31,170 bases of DNA from Methanobacterium sp. PtaU1.Bin097 (GTDB lineage Archaea; Methanobacteriota; Methanobacteria; Methanobacteriales; Methanobacteriaceae), in the NCBI GenBank assembly GCA_002067325.1, contig MVQY01000059.1, forward strand, positions 1 to 31,170, given 5' to 3'. The notes beneath the pieces are model-generated. The model was given only the letters and a program-made list of their open reading frames with translations, did no database searches and was not told the origin of the DNA. Both the position numbers and the translations under genes were made by a program. The first letter of the stretch is position 1. Every line of letters starts with the position of its first letter. This document shows, piece by piece, positions 8,181-16,229 of the stretch.

Positions 8181-8807
8181 ATGGATGGAGATAGGTGCAC
8201 CATAGATAACCATAACGAGGGAACCACCATAAAAACGGTTGAAGAGAGAATTTTAGATGCTGCCATGGTAATTTTCTCAAAAAATGGCTATAATGGTGCA
8301 ACGACGATTAAAATAGCTGAAAAGGCAGGAGTAAACGAAATAACAATATTTCGGAAATTCAAATCCAAAGAAAATCTCTTAAAAACAGTTATTCAGAAAA
8401 ATCAAAGTGAAACTCTGGAGACTCTGGACTACATCCTCTGCATGGAAAAAAGCGCAGATGTAGAAGATTGCATAAGAACACTTGGAATCACCCTGAACCA
8501 ATTCCTGGATGAAAGAATGGATTTTGTTTTCATGATGGCTACAGAAGGAAGAAAAAGACCGGAGATAATGGATTTATTCACCCAATTTAGAAGGAAACTA
8601 ATTGGACACTTAAGTGAATATTTCCGGGAACAGGTGAACCAGGGAAACATACGGAAATTGGATCCAGACCTATTAGCTATGACTTTATTCAATTTTATTT
8701 TTAGCAAAAGCCTATCAGTGAAAATATTCAAAGATAACCTCATAAAAGACGATTTAGAAGTATATGGAGAATATACCGACATCTTTATGAGGGGAATAGC
8801 ACTCTAA
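8181..8807 (+). CDS. TetR/AcrR family transcriptional regulator
   Basis: About 208 residues from ATG 8181. The N-terminal helix-turn-helix domain is typical: VEERILDAAMVIFSKNGYNG, then TIKIAEKAGVNEITIFRKF, then KENLL. The C-terminal helical ligand/dimer domain covers about residues 70-208 and is not diagnostic of ligand. The upstream ATG at 8154 would add nine residues but overlaps the TATA box and operator, so 8181 is preferred. The gene leads into two radical SAM genes in the same direction (57 bases, then 12 bases apart), with no other promoter obvious, so it probably represses an operon including itself. Confidence 0.9.
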   Translation: MDGDRCTIDNHNEGTTIKTVEERILDAAMVIFSKNGYNGATTIKIAEKAGVNEITIFRKFKSKENLLKTVIQKNQSETLETLDYILCMEKSADVEDCIRTLGITLNQFLDERMDFVFMMATEGRKRPEIMDLFTQFRRKLIGHLSEYFREQVNQGNIRKLDPDLLAMTLFNFIFSKSLSVKIFKDNLIKDDLEVYGEYTDIFMRGIAL

Positions 8808-8864
8808 GAGATTTTTAATTTTTTGATGTAAGGATTTTATCAAATAAAAAAAAGGAGGGTTTGT

Positions 8865-10406
8865 ATGTCAACTGTGACACAATCCACCCAAACAGGCCAT
8901 CAAAATGGTCTGAATATTGGTGATATGATTACTACATTTAAAGGTATTGCAGATAATCCTGTATCTAAATATCTCCTGAGCCGTACTCTGGATTATTGTG
9001 AAGCTGATGGAGCTAACCGTTTAGAGGTTTGTCTGGACCTTTACCTTGGAAATAGAGAAACCGCCTGTAGAAAATGTAAGATAGTTTCCAAATTTGTTAA
9101 CTACATTATCAACACAGGAGCTTCCAGTTTCGGAGTTTCACAGGAAGAACTCAAAACAACCATGGAGGATAAGTACTGGGCCAAAGGATTAAGCAGTGTA
9201 ATTAAGGGCATCGCTATTTTTGGAGTTAAGAAACCCTTCACTCCCGGGGCACCCTTTCAGGTAGTCTGGAACTTGAGCCGGGCCTGTAACATGAAATGCG
9301 TGCACTGCTATGAAAATGCGGGAAGGAAGGATGAAGACGAATTAAACACCCAGCAGATTAATGATGGTCTGGAAACAATGGCTAAAGCTGGTGTGACCTC
9401 CATCGCCTTCTCCGGGGGAGAACCCAGCATACACCCCCATATACTGGACTTCATTGATAAAACCAACGAGCTGGGAATGTTTGCGGCCATGGCCACCAAC
9501 GGCTACACCCTTTCCAAGGAGGGAGTGTGTGAAAAATTCGTGGAAAATGGCCTTCAATTTGTACAGATAAGTGTGGACGGCCTCCAGGCGGAAACCCACG
9601 ACTCATTTAGAGGTATAAATGGTGCCTGGGATAAGGCAATCCATGCCGTGGAAAACTGTGTAAACTACAACGATCTATTTGTGGAAGTAGCCACCACAGT
9701 CACAGAACATAACATCCAGGAGATACCAGAAATGATAGACTTCATACGGGATAAAGGCGTCGACTGGTTCATGATCTACAACTTCATACCCACCGGAAAT
9801 GGTGAAAATATTGCAAGCATGGATATTTCCCCCAAAAAACGGTTGAAACTACTGGAAACAGCCTATGATGAAAATGCAGAAGGTGAAATGCAGGTCCTCT
9901 CCACCGCACCACAATACGCCATGGTAGCTGAATCACTGGTCTCGGATGGTAACCAGGTAATTCCCACTCACTTCTACAATCCAGAATATGACGGATTCCT
10001 TATAAAGCAGTTGGCAGATTTTATAGGCGGCTGCGGTGCTGGAAGATTCTATATGAGCGTGGAACCCAACGGAGACTTATACCCCTGTGTCTTCTTCCCA
10101 CATGACTCGGCGTTGAAACTGGGAAACCTGATGGAAGATGATTTTGAAGAGGTCTGGAAAGATAATCAATTACTGAGTAAACTCAGAAACAAAGAAATCC
10201 TGAAGGGCCACTGTGGTGACTGCGAGTCCCACAATATATGCGGAGGATGCAGAGCCCGGGCCTATAATTACTTCGGGGATATATTAGCACCCGATCCCGG
10301 TTGTATCAACAACAATAAGGAATGGAATAAAATTAGGAGTCACTTGCCCAAAGAAACTAAACAACTTAACGATGGCAGCTTATTTATCGATTTAAATAGT
10401 AAATAG
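8865..10406 (+). CDS. Radical SAM/SPASM domain protein
   Basis: A 513-residue iron-sulfur enzyme. The SAM-binding cluster motif CNMKCVHC (C141, C145, C148) is of the CX3CX2C form and is followed by FSGGEPSIHP (GGE motif). The C-terminal SPASM-like region holds CGAGRFYMSVEPNGDLYPC and then CGDCESHNICGGCRARAYN with a last Cys near DPGC, giving enough ligands for auxiliary [4Fe-4S] clusters. The N-terminal 130 residues carry a further set, C45, C56, C68 and C71, which is not part of the core fold and may bind another metal centre. SPASM enzymes modify peptides or build cofactors such as heme (AhbC/AhbD types). Its substrate is unknown. AAAGGAGGG gives a strong ribosome binding site. It lies between tetR and a B12-type radical SAM gene. 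Confidence 0.88.
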   Translation: MSTVTQSTQTGHQNGLNIGDMITTFKGIADNPVSKYLLSRTLDYCEADGANRLEVCLDLYLGNRETACRKCKIVSKFVNYIINTGASSFGVSQEELKTTMEDKYWAKGLSSVIKGIAIFGVKKPFTPGAPFQVVWNLSRACNMKCVHCYENAGRKDEDELNTQQINDGLETMAKAGVTSIAFSGGEPSIHPHILDFIDKTNELGMFAAMATNGYTLSKEGVCEKFVENGLQFVQISVDGLQAETHDSFRGINGAWDKAIHAVENCVNYNDLFVEVATTVTEHNIQEIPEMIDFIRDKGVDWFMIYNFIPTGNGENIASMDISPKKRLKLLETAYDENAEGEMQVLSTAPQYAMVAESLVSDGNQVIPTHFYNPEYDGFLIKQLADFIGGCGAGRFYMSVEPNGDLYPCVFFPHDSALKLGNLMEDDFEEVWKDNQLLSKLRNKEILKGHCGDCESHNICGGCRARAYNYFGDILAPDPGCINNNKEWNKIRSHLPKETKQLNDGSLFIDLNSK

Positions 10407-10418
10407 GAAAAAAGTTAG

Positions 10419-11870
10419 ATGATTATGATGGATACGTTATTAATCAACCCCTACGATGAAAATGCAGTGAAAAATGGACTTGGTTTTATAAGCCCACCCC
10501 TCAACCTCATGTATTTAGGCGGGGCCTTAGAAGAAGCTTCTTACAATGTCAAAATAGTGGATGATGACCTGGAACAACTGGGATACAGTAAAATATGTAA
10601 AATACTATCTAAAGAAGAGCCCTCACTAGTGGGCATCACCGCCACCACTTCCACCATTAAAAATGCCCTGGAATATGCTAAACTAGTTAAAAAAATTCTA
10701 CCAGATTCTTTAACTGTTATAGGGGGCCCGCACCCCACTTTTATGCCTATTGAAACCTTAAAATCCTGTCCCGATTTGGATGTAGTGGTAATTGGTGAGG
10801 GTGAAAAAACCATGACAGAACTGGCCGGTCTATCCCTTGATGAAAACAACGGACATCTAACCAATGTTAAAGGAATAGCCTATCGAGACGATGATAATAT
10901 AAAACTCAACCCTCCCCGAGAATTAATAAAGGATCTGGACTCTATCCCATTTCCAGCAAGACACCTGGTACCCTTTGAATCTTATGGAACAACCCAGGGA
11001 AAATCCAGTGATATGATAACCAGTCGTGGCTGTGTCTTCAACTGTAGTTACTGTTCATCCTCACTCATCATGGGTAAAAAATTCCGGACACGCAGCCCAG
11101 AAAATGTGGTAGATGAAATAGAATACTTAATAGATAGGTATAAACTGGAAAACATCGCCTTTATGGATGATACCTTCATGCTCAATAAAAGAAGAGCAAA
11201 GACAATAGCAGATGAAATAAAAAAGAGGGGACTGGACATAGGATTTGTTGCTTCTTCAAGGGTTGATATGGTAAATAAAAGTCTAATAGAAAAACTCAGG
11301 AGTGCAGGTTTAACCACCCTCTATTATGGTGTTGAATCAGGGTCCCAGAGAATTTTAGATCTGATGAAAAAAGGGATAACCCTCAAACAAGCCGAAAATG
11401 CTGTAAAAGCCGCTAAAGATGTGGGAGTTGAAGTTTTAACCTCCTTTATCCTGGGATTTCCTGGTGAAACCCAGGAAGAGATGGATAAAACCATAGATTT
11501 TTCTATAAAACTTAATGCAGACTACAGTCAATTCTCTATACTAACACCATTCCCGGGAACTCCCATATACCATGAACTCAAGAAGAAGAAATTATTAGAC
11601 ACCGAAAACTGGAAGAAATATACCGTCCTGAAATCGGTTATCAAATATGAGGAACTAGGTTTAAGTAAACAATTAGTGGAGAGGAAACTGGCCCAGGCCT
11701 ACCTGAAATTTTATGCACGACCAAAATATCTGTTAAAACATCGTCATATGTTTAAAGTTATGCTGGAGACCATATATAGAAGTTTCATTGCACCTAAACT
11801 TAAAGGTGGAACTCCAAAGGGATGGTACAAGACACTTTCTAAGGGGAACGTCACTGAAAATTCTAAATAA
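10419..11870 (+). CDS. B12-binding-type radical SAM protein
   Basis: A 483-residue class B-like radical SAM enzyme. Residues about 5-140 form a Rossmann-like cobalamin-binding domain (LLINPY..., VIGGPHPTFMP, VVIGEGEKT). The usual DxHxxG cobalt-ligand histidine is not visible, as in several base-off-without-His members. The radical SAM domain has GCVFNCSYC (C205, C209, C212), FMDDTFMLN and YYGVESGSQRILDLM-type motifs. A C-terminal 80-residue tail is basic and helical. Relatives methylate unactivated carbons or rearrange lipids and cofactors. It starts 12 bases after the SPASM gene, so the two are probably cotranscribed and may act on one substrate. Two further in-frame ATGs (10425, 10428) are possible starts; ribosome binding is weak for all. 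Confidence 0.88.
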   Translation: MIMMDTLLINPYDENAVKNGLGFISPPLNLMYLGGALEEASYNVKIVDDDLEQLGYSKICKILSKEEPSLVGITATTSTIKNALEYAKLVKKILPDSLTVIGGPHPTFMPIETLKSCPDLDVVVIGEGEKTMTELAGLSLDENNGHLTNVKGIAYRDDDNIKLNPPRELIKDLDSIPFPARHLVPFESYGTTQGKSSDMITSRGCVFNCSYCSSSLIMGKKFRTRSPENVVDEIEYLIDRYKLENIAFMDDTFMLNKRRAKTIADEIKKRGLDIGFVASSRVDMVNKSLIEKLRSAGLTTLYYGVESGSQRILDLMKKGITLKQAENAVKAAKDVGVEVLTSFILGFPGETQEEMDKTIDFSIKLNADYSQFSILTPFPGTPIYHELKKKKLLDTENWKKYTVLKSVIKYEELGLSKQLVERKLAQAYLKFYARPKYLLKHRHMFKVMLETIYRSFIAPKLKGGTPKGWYKTLSKGNVTENSK

Positions 11871-11897
11871 ACCTTGAAATCTAAATAAACATTTACA

Positions 11898-11928
11898 AAT
11901 AAACCCTAATACACAGATATAAGCCTGG
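11898..11928. repeat. Decayed duplicate of the 3' end of the M24 peptidase gene
   Basis: These 31 bases match 11963-11994, the end of the peptidase gene, except for two substitutions and one missing base. Read on the minus strand in the aligned frame, the copy ends R-L-I-S-V-Y-stop, while the true gene ends G-L-I-P-V-Y-stop. This indicates a relic of a duplication or a recombination scar. Confidence 0.6.
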
Positions 11929-11971
11929 CAAAGACAGCTTCCCCTGTACACGTCCAGAAACTAATAAACCC

Positions 11972-13162
11972 TTAATACACAGGTATAAGCCCGGGATTAT
12001 CTCCAGTGATGCACTCCCCACCCCGGGAAGTTACTACAAACGTGTTTTCAATTCCCACCATCCCAATACCAGGTATTCCTTTTTTGGGCTCCACGGCAAA
12101 TACCATTCCAGCCTCTAATGGTTCGGTGAATTTCTCGGCGAGAACCGGTAATTCATCGATGATTAGGCCTATTCCATGGCCCAGGAATTTCACCCTTCTT
12201 TTACCGAAGCCCATGAAGTTTTCTTTAAAATCAGGTTCTAGTCCATCCATGATGGATGTGTAAATCTCCCCGGGAATTGCTCCCGGCTTTAACTGGGAGC
12301 CTATCTCATTTTGAATATCCACACACCGGTTATGGGCATCTATGGCATGCTGGGGTAGGGACTGGCCGAACATGTAGGTCACGGTCTTATCTGTATTGTA
12401 TCCGTCAAATCCACAACCCACATCCACAAATACCAGGTCTCCCCTTTTTAATTTTCTTTCACGGTTTCCGAAGATCGGCGCAGCTGGACTTAAGCCCAGA
12501 TTTCCACTGGCTCCATCAAAATAGCTGGGATAGATGGAGCTTTCACCAAATCCTACGTGTCCTAACACGATCTCGGTGTCGAACATTCCGAAACGGGTCA
12601 AACCATGGTGACCCTCGTCAATTAAAACTTTAAAGAGCTCTGCTCCCAGATCCGCTTCGCTCATCCCTTCCCGGAGCATCCCTGGTACCAGGTCCTCCAG
12701 GACGTGCTGGTGAATTTTACCAGATTTCCGCATTAGATTTAATTCATACTCACTTTTAACAGATCTTACCTTCCCCACGGGAATATCCACCGGTTTAAAA
12801 TTCTTAAAGGGGAAGTGTTTGGAAAATCTCTGATACAAAGCCAGTGGGACGGCTTCTGTTTCCAGGTAAACAGTTTCTGGGAGTTTAGTTATGTCCTGAG
12901 CTGCGTTTCTATAGCTGTTCATGTGATGTATTTCCGGAAATAAAGATTCATCCAACGCCCGCTCATAACTTTTCCGTACCCAGAATACTGCTTCACCGTC
13001 CCGGGGGATAATTAACATCCCGTCCTGCATGGTACCGGTGAAGTAGAACTGGTTGATCTTAGAGAAGATAACCGCCATCTCCCAGTCAGGGTTGGAAGAA
13101 TCCATCACTGCTTTAAATCGTTCCATCCTATTTTCCAGTTCCTTTAAGGGTGTTTTGTTCAT
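11972..13162 (-). CDS. M24 family aminopeptidase (Xaa-Pro peptidase type)
   Basis: A 396-residue pita-bread-fold metallopeptidase. The N-terminal creatinase-like domain (1-140) is followed by the catalytic domain with the five metal ligands in family order: Asp in FVDVGCGFDG, Asp in NTDKTVTY, His in LGHGIGL, Glu in FAVEPKKG and Glu in GIENTF. Xaa-Pro peptidases remove the N-terminal residue before proline from peptides in the cytosol. The N-terminal domain suggests PepQ or Xaa-Pro aminopeptidase rather than methionine aminopeptidase. The ATG follows a duplicated ribosome binding site (see 13165-13197). The gene is convergent with the radical SAM operon and shows a decayed copy of its own end just beyond the stop codon. 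Confidence 0.92.
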   Translation of the reverse strand: MNKTPLKELENRMERFKAVMDSSNPDWEMAVIFSKINQFYFTGTMQDGMLIIPRDGEAVFWVRKSYERALDESLFPEIHHMNSYRNAAQDITKLPETVYLETEAVPLALYQRFSKHFPFKNFKPVDIPVGKVRSVKSEYELNLMRKSGKIHQHVLEDLVPGMLREGMSEADLGAELFKVLIDEGHHGLTRFGMFDTEIVLGHVGFGESSIYPSYFDGASGNLGLSPAAPIFGNRERKLKRGDLVFVDVGCGFDGYNTDKTVTYMFGQSLPQHAIDAHNRCVDIQNEIGSQLKPGAIPGEIYTSIMDGLEPDFKENFMGFGKRRVKFLGHGIGLIIDELPVLAEKFTEPLEAGMVFAVEPKKGIPGIGMVGIENTFVVTSRGGECITGDNPGLIPVY

Positions 13163-13164
13163 GT

Positions 13165-13197
13165 TTTATTACCTTCGAGTGTTTATTACCTTCGAGT
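13165..13197. repeat. Tandem duplication spanning the peptidase ribosome binding site
   Basis: TTTATTACCTTCGAGT occurs at 13165-13180 and again at 13182-13197. On the minus strand each unit carries AAGGTAAT, so the peptidase message has two equivalent ribosome binding sites, the nearer one about 7 bases before the ATG. Confidence 0.75.
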
Positions 13198-13224
13198 TCA
13201 AAATTTGTTTACATTTTATCCTAG

Positions 13225-13818
13225 TTAAATTTTAAAGTCCTTTACACCTTTCCGGATTACCTTCGGTGGCTGGGTGGTCCAGTCAATTACTGTGGAATGG
13301 GTTCCCCTGAGTTTTCCCCCGTCTATTATTAGGTCTACTACATCTCCCAGTGATTCAGCTATCTCACTGGTAGATTCGGGTACTGGCTCACCGGATAGGT
13401 TGGCACTGGTGGAGGTTATGGGGAATTTCCGGCTAAGTTCCCGGGAGATGAGGTTATCCGGTATCCTGACTCCTATTTTATCTCCGCCGGCAGTCAGTAG
13501 TGGAGATACGTTTTCCTTTTTATTTAAGATTATGGTGAATGGGCCGGGTAAGAGTTCTTTAACCTTTTCTTCCCTCTCAAGATGGGCTATTTTATTTATA
13601 TCCACAATTTCTGATACACAAACAGATAAAGGTTTATTGTAATCCCTTCCTTTAATGGAATAAACCTTTTCTATTGCCGTATCACTAAATATATTGGCTC
13701 CCAGACCGTAGATGGTGTCGGTGGGATACACCACCAGGCCGTCATCTTCCAGAATATTTACAGCCATTTCTATCTCCCTTTTTTCCGGATTTTGGGGATC
13801 CATCCTGATTATTTTCAT
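13225..13818 (-). CDS. Threonylcarbamoyl-AMP synthase (Sua5/YrdC/YciO family)
   Basis: A 197-residue single-domain YrdC protein that makes threonylcarbamoyl-AMP from threonine, bicarbonate and ATP, the first step of t6A37 tRNA modification. Family motifs are VVYPTDTIYGLGANI (about 30-44), KGRDYNKPLSV (75-85), LLPGPFTIIL (about 109-118), GVRIPDN and ITSTSANLSGEP (about 150). The C-terminal Sua5 domain is absent, as is usual for short archaeal YrdC forms. The gene is divergent from AIP synthase across 56 bases. YciO-like paralogues share this fold, so pathway assignment is strong but not absolute. Confidence 0.93.
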   Translation of the reverse strand: MKIIRMDPQNPEKREIEMAVNILEDDGLVVYPTDTIYGLGANIFSDTAIEKVYSIKGRDYNKPLSVCVSEIVDINKIAHLEREEKVKELLPGPFTIILNKKENVSPLLTAGGDKIGVRIPDNLISRELSRKFPITSTSANLSGEPVPESTSEIAESLGDVVDLIIDGGKLRGTHSTVIDWTTQPPKVIRKGVKDFKI

Positions 13819-13874
13819 CCTATGTATATTTCAATCCCAAACTTATATCCTTTTAGAATTTTAATTAAATATTC

Positions 13875-14459
13875 ATGCTGAACAAACTACGCCCCTACGT
13901 CAAGATCGTAATGGATCCCATTGCTGAGAGAATGAAGATCAACCCTAACATCATCACCGTGGCCGGCTTACTGGTGAGTGTTTTAGCTGCTTACATGTTT
14001 GCCAGGGGAGATTTACTCTTAGGCGGGGTGTTCATTGCTTTAAGTGGTTTTGTGGATATGCTGGATGGGGCTATCGCCCGTAAAAATCAAACCAACACTC
14101 CCTTTGGTGGTGTCCTGGATTCCACCATGGACCGGTTTGCAGATGCGTTTATCTTGATGGGAATTATCTACGGCGGTTTCGTTGATTGGTTTATAGGAAT
14201 TTTAACCCTGCTTGCCTCCTTCACAGTGAGTTACGTCCGGGCCCGGGCGGAATCAGAGGGTATTAAATGTGATGTGGGAATAGCGGAAAGGCCGGAACGT
14301 CTGATAATCCTTATGGCCGGAGCGTTTTTAGGTTACTTCTTTAACCCATCTCTTATGTACTGGGCCGTGGTTATTGTGATGGTGTTAGGTTATTTAACAG
14401 TGATCCAACGTTTATATCATTCCTGGAGGGAATTAAATACCGGGAAGAAGCTACTGTAA
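13875..14459 (+). CDS. CDP-alcohol phosphatidyltransferase, probably archaetidylinositol phosphate synthase
   Basis: A 194-residue integral membrane enzyme with about six hydrophobic segments. The family signature D-x2-DG-x2-AR-x8-G-x3-D-x3-D is complete in DMLDGAIARKNQT...FGGVLDSTMDR (about residues 62-91). Archaeal members transfer inositol phosphate from myo-inositol-3-phosphate to CDP-archaeol, giving archaetidylinositol phosphate for polar lipids. The basic RERAE-like segment YVRARAESEGIKCDVGIAERPERL (shown as the stretch around 119-142) is also typical of this subgroup. Archaetidylserine synthase is the main alternative. It heads a same-direction run with DUF357, DUF47 and DUF434 genes. 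Confidence 0.88.
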   Translation: MLNKLRPYVKIVMDPIAERMKINPNIITVAGLLVSVLAAYMFARGDLLLGGVFIALSGFVDMLDGAIARKNQTNTPFGGVLDSTMDRFADAFILMGIIYGGFVDWFIGILTLLASFTVSYVRARAESEGIKCDVGIAERPERLIILMAGAFLGYFFNPSLMYWAVVIVMVLGYLTVIQRLYHSWRELNTGKKLL

Positions 14460-14514
14460 AAGTTGTAAACAATCTGACTTGCCTCAAATTTTATTAAATT
14501 GTTGGTGGGATAGT

Positions 14515-14748
14515 ATGGATGAAATTGAGAGGATTAAAAAGGATATGGAACTTTTCACAAAAAATATAAAAGAAGTCGAGTCCATAGAAGTTAATGCTAA
14601 AGAAGAAAAGATCATAGACATGGCCCGGAACTATTCGGGTGACACCACCTATTATCTGGAAAAAAAGGATAATTACACGGCATTTGGATGTATAACCTAT
14701 GCACATGGCCTGCTTGATGCGGTGCGCCTGCTCCACCAGCTAATATAA
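14515..14748 (+). CDS. DUF357 family protein
   Basis: A 77-residue helical archaeal protein. The second half, with ARNYSGDTTYYLEKKDNY followed by AFGCITYAHGLLDAVR, is the DUF357 pattern, also seen fused to other domains in some archaea. Function is not established. The start at ATG 14515 is chosen because GGTGGGA lies 5 bases upstream; an in-frame ATG-less extension to 14479 has no ribosome binding site. It lies between AIP synthase and a PhoU-like gene in the same direction. Confidence 0.85.
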   Translation: MDEIERIKKDMELFTKNIKEVESIEVNAKEEKIIDMARNYSGDTTYYLEKKDNYTAFGCITYAHGLLDAVRLLHQLI

Positions 14749-14783
14749 GAAGTTCGAGATTAAATAACTTAAAAAGTGGGATT

Positions 14784-15440
14784 ATGGTTAAGTTATTTAG
14801 AAAGGAATCACAAGTGGAAAAACATGGAAGGAACCATGTTGAAATTGTTTTTAACAGTGTGCTCAAACTAAAAGAAGTCATGTCCTGTTTCTATGCCAGT
14901 GACTTTAAAGAAGTGGATAAGAAAGTAGCTGAACTTTCTAAACTGGAACACGATGCTGACGACGTCCGTAGGAAGATGGAACTGGAATTCTATAACGGTG
15001 CATTCCTCCCCTTTGATCGAGAAGACCGGATAGTTCTGGCAGAGCTGGTTGATGGCGTTTCGGATATGGCGGAGAGCACAGGTTTTTCTATCTGTCTAAG
15101 CAGAGTGGATTTCCCCATTAAGGGTAAGGGGGATTTTGAAGAGTTCATGGACAAAATTATCGAGACTGTTTCTGTTTTGAGGGAATGTATAGAGAGCCTG
15201 GACACTAATATGGGAGAGTCCATAGCTAAAGCTCATCAGGTGGAAGATCTGGAAGACGATGCAGATATCATAGAAAGGAAAATCACAAAAACACTGTACC
15301 AGTTATATAAAGAGGATAAAATAGATATATTAACCTTGATGGAACTCAGGGATATTACCAAGATGCTGGGAAACATTGTAGATCGGGCAGAGAACGCATC
15401 TGACCGTGCTCTTATCATCGCCACCAAGAGGAGAGGTTGA
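14784..15440 (+). CDS. DUF47/TIGR00153 family PhoU-like protein
   Basis: A 218-residue all-helical protein of the DUF47 (PhoU-like) family, usually a partner or regulator of phosphate transport. Typical features are an N-terminal LFRKES segment, acidic metal-binding helices with LEHDADDVRRKME (about 55-67) and VEDLEDDADIIERK (about 155-168), and a final helix NIVDRAENASDRALI. In PhoU structures, paired acidic motifs of this kind bind iron clusters. No PiT transporter gene is in the window. Its stop is 3 bases before the DUF434 start, so these two are almost surely coupled. Confidence 0.9.
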   Translation: MVKLFRKESQVEKHGRNHVEIVFNSVLKLKEVMSCFYASDFKEVDKKVAELSKLEHDADDVRRKMELEFYNGAFLPFDREDRIVLAELVDGVSDMAESTGFSICLSRVDFPIKGKGDFEEFMDKIIETVSVLRECIESLDTNMGESIAKAHQVEDLEDDADIIERKITKTLYQLYKEDKIDILTLMELRDITKMLGNIVDRAENASDRALIIATKRRG

Positions 15441-15443
15441 AAA

Positions 15444-16124
15444 ATGATATATCACAGCAGTGAAAAATTGGAGAACGCAACTTCTGACCTTAAATTTCTT
15501 CTAAATAAGAATTATAACAAAAAGGCAGCCCTGGACTTTGTAGGAAACCATTACCTCCTGGATAAAGAGGAGCGCAATTATCTGCAGAGAAAAGTCTATT
15601 CCACCGAGGCTTCCAAGGGCCGTAAAAGTAAGATCATACCTCTCAGCAAAATCAAAGGGAAAACCCTGTTTATCGATGGTTATAATGTGCTAATCACCGT
15701 GGAAAGTATCTGCAGCTCTGATGGGTCCATTGTAGTCTGTGATGACGGTGTCCTCCGGGATGTGAACGCTGTTTTCGGTAAATACAGGTGCAAAGAGGAC
15801 ACAGTGAATGCCTTAAACTCAGTCCTGGCCCTGGTTAGAATATACAACCCCAGTGACGTGCAGGTTTTCTTCGATAGTCAGGTGAGTAGAAGTGGTGAAC
15901 TGGCCAAGGTCACCGAGGATATAATGGAAAAACAGGGAATACAGGGAAGTGCCCATACGGCTCCCAATGTGGACTACCAGTTGATTATCCTATCCAAAGA
16001 AAGTGATGGTGTGGTGGCCACCAGCGACAGTGTGATTATGGATAAGGTGGATAACATACTGGATATACCCTGCTTCATCCATAAGATCAAGAAAAAACAT
16101 TTGTCCAAGGTTTTGACTAAATAA
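15444..16124 (+). CDS. DUF434 domain protein
   Basis: A 226-residue archaeal protein. The N-terminal 55 residues (LKFLLNKNYNKKAALDFVGN, LLDKEERNYLQRKVYS) match the DUF434 pattern. The rest has the look of a PIN/NYN-like nucleotide fold: KTLFIDGYNVLITVES near residue 73, an aspartate-containing VFFDSQVSRSG near 143, and VATSDSVIMDKV near 192. The GYN after a first Asp and later DS/SDS aspartates are compatible with a nuclease active site, but activity is unproven. GGAGAGG precedes the ATG. The tight spacing to the PhoU-like gene points to a shared message. Confidence 0.85.
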   Translation: MIYHSSEKLENATSDLKFLLNKNYNKKAALDFVGNHYLLDKEERNYLQRKVYSTEASKGRKSKIIPLSKIKGKTLFIDGYNVLITVESICSSDGSIVVCDDGVLRDVNAVFGKYRCKEDTVNALNSVLALVRIYNPSDVQVFFDSQVSRSGELAKVTEDIMEKQGIQGSAHTAPNVDYQLIILSKESDGVVATSDSVIMDKVDNILDIPCFIHKIKKKHLSKVLTK

Positions 16125-16229
16125 TAATTTTCTAATTTTTATAAAAATAATAACAGGATCTAATCAATTTTTTAAAGTAAGTAAAAATAGGGAACTATTT
16201 AAAAATAAATAAAAAAAGGGAGAATAGAT

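Noticed and set aside
8865..10406. SPASM radical SAM protein as tetraether synthase (Tes)
   Set aside because: Length and extra cysteines are suggestive, but I cannot match its motifs to Tes, and pairing with a B12-type enzyme under TetR is not known for Tes.
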